Part shown: positions 62,452 to 64,000 of the stretch, piece by piece
Layout of the letters: every line of letters starts with the position of its first letter
Position numbering within the stretch: position 1 is the first letter of the stretch
Assembly (NCBI GenBank): GCA_008933995.1
Contig: WARS01000012.1
Span: 5,952,001 to 6,016,000 of the forward strand
From: Datnioides undecimradiatus
Lineage: Eukaryota > Chordata > Actinopteri > Lobotiformes > Datnioididae
Direction: 5' to 3'
Length of the DNA: 64,000 nt
Translations under genes and position numbers: made by a program
Notes under the pieces: model-generated
Told to the model about the DNA's origin: nothing
The model's database searches: none
Seen by the model: only the letters and a program-made list of their open reading frames with translations

Positions 62452-63008
62452 TCGAAGCTCAAAATACAAACCTGCTTGCCAAATACAATAAATTAAAATC
62501 AAGGGGGAAAAAAAATGAAAAAAACGAAATTAGAAAACATTCAGAGATGCATACCCAATCACAATACAGTCCTGTAATTGTATAATAATGTGTTTTTCAT
62601 TGAAGAAAATGTTCAGAGTCTTCATGAATATTATTCCAGATATTTAGGATAAATATAGTACAAATACAATAGTTGAGGAAACAGCACAAATGTTAAAAAA
62701 ATATGCTCAGGCTTATTTTTATAATATTCATCGATATGTTTGAATCTATAAAATATAATTTATATCACGCCAACTTAAAAACAAATAAGATTGTAAACAT
62801 CACCTGTATGAATTTCAGTGCTGTCCATGATATAACATGATTTCTTTTTTAATTTGCCAGTGCAGTGTGCAGATTGTTTGTCTGATTAATACTTTTAATT
62901 ACACTTACAATAAATTACATCATGACATCATGACAGTAGTACAATATAGATGAGAATAAACATCATTTATTTAGGAAATAACATTATGTGGCAAAATAAG
63001 TGAATTAC

Positions 63009-63050
63009 CTGTTCATATGTGCTTCATTTGTTCTATCTCATGTCCATCTG
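63009..63050 (-). promoter_or_regulatory. Probable noncoding first exon of copy B
   Basis: Segment downstream of the TATA box ending in TATGAACAG before donor gtaatt, matching copy A. The right end is an estimate of the transcription start. Confidence 0.45.
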
Positions 63051-63073
63051 AGACTGTAGGGTTGCAACAAGGC

Positions 63074-63079
63074 TTTATA
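63074..63079 (-). promoter_or_regulatory. TATA box of copy B
   Basis: TATAAA in cagtataaagccttg on the minus strand, about 620 bases before the ATG and about 70 before the conserved noncoding donor. The aagcct 3' flank is shared with copy A. Confidence 0.6.
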
Positions 63080-64000
63080 CTGTAAAAACTGGCACAGTCC
63101 CATACATCAGTGGTTTGACCAGTTACCGGCATTTGGATAATGAAATCTAATTGCTTCCTCATAACATTCCTTTGTGCATTAAGAATAAGAATCTGCTTAG
63201 CAGAATAAAAGGAGATGTAATATTCTACCTTAGGCTTTAGTGCTTAGAGTAAGTTGTCAAAACACTATTGAAGTGTGAGAGAGGGCTATTTGTTAAGGCA
63301 TTATATCACTAAACAATATTGTTCATCACTGTAGGATTCTGCTGTCACAATAGACAGTAGCACTTGAAGACAACTCTGCAGTGATTTTCTTATACAAATG
63401 AGTAAAATAATAATAATAAAAAAAACATACTTGATTTTTAAAACACTGTATATTTGCATACGTCCTGCTCTTTGTTGTAAAGTTATTCCCCCTGCTAAGG
63501 AGGAACCATTTTCAGTGTCACATGTTTTCTTGAATATCTTGAAAACTACTCATGAACTAGTTTGCCTGCATTACAGAAGAACAAAGATTCCCACTCGCAC
63601 TTTCCTTATCTACCTCTGAGATTTCTGCCTCCACCCAAGTACAACACAGAAGAATGCAAGCAGAACGATCTTATTAATGTAGATATTTCACAGAGCAGGA
63701 AGTTTTCATGAGATATATTTATTTCTTTATGATCCTTTTTTTTTTTAATCAACAAGGTTTTAGTCACAAAAACATGACCACACATTAAACATGGGTTGAG
63801 ACAGATCATTGGAAATGTTAACTGAGCATTCAGATGGATTACCGTATTTAAGAATTTATATGAACTACATACTTGCTAGATAAGCTAACTTACACTGGTA
63901 CTTTTCCTACACCCTGTTGTTTTGTTTCTGTTAAATGGTAAAGAATTGGTTGCCTACTTGGTCAATTTTATAATCGAAACATCAAAATAGAGTGACAGAG

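Larger units (their letters stand above)
62452..64000. other. Upstream region of copy B
   Basis: Beyond the TATA box and short noncoding exon, nothing coding is recognised up to the window edge. No further tandem copy is visible in this 1.5 kb. Confidence 0.7.

Overview
The window is genomic DNA of a ray-finned (teleost) fish, probably a spiny-rayed one. The evidence is vertebrate multi-exon genes with GT/AG introns, AT-rich introns, long CA/GT microsatellites, and LINE fragments with the (AATAG)n tail and 'tactttattaatccc' 3' end common in teleost genomes. It is not bacterial or viral; there are no operons, rRNA genes or CRISPR arrays. All coding models were read by eye from splice sites and reading frames. 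Exon phases were checked by arithmetic, but no alignment or database search was run.

Region 1 (1-16,598, + strand) is the 3' part of a nerve growth factor receptor gene (p75NTR/NGFR; ngfra or ngfrb is not resolved). Four exons are present: cysteine-rich ligand-binding repeats (3457-3813), stalk plus transmembrane segment (13708-13951), intracellular juxtamembrane region (15390-15550) and death domain with stop codon (16255-16598). They join in one frame to about 368 residues. The signal peptide and first repeat exons must lie left of the window.

Region 2 (16,599-35,683) is about 19 kb with no convincing gene. It holds possible NGFR 3'UTR and polyadenylation signals, one immunoglobulin-V-like motif relic and two doubtful terminal-exon-like ORFs.

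Region 3 (35,684-62,451, - strand) is the main content: two intact tandem genes, A (35,684-47,767) and B (50,952-62,451). Each has 24 coding exons with identical phase structure, encoding about 2,075 and 2,076 residues. The domain order is signal peptide, NIDO, four von Willebrand D assemblies (VWD, C8, and TIL after the first three), EGF-like, zona pellucida (ZP) domain and C-terminal GPI-type signal, which is the alpha-tectorin architecture. Such proteins are secreted or surface-tethered and assemble through ZP and VWD modules into extracellular matrices or mucus-like gels. Location beside NGFR and tandem duplication argue for an alpha-tectorin-like paralogue group rather than inner-ear tecta itself.

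The pair shows clear signs of ongoing sequence exchange. About 1.13 kb spanning exons 15-17 and both introns differs at one base between copies, while neighbouring introns are unalignable. A degenerate exon-3 relic at about 48.5 kb points to a third, lost copy. Gene A alone carries two LINE 3' fragments and a mariner transposase relic in its introns. Both genes have a TATA box and a likely noncoding first exon about 0.1-0.6 kb before the start-codon exon. Region 4 (62,452-64,000) is the upstream region of gene B.
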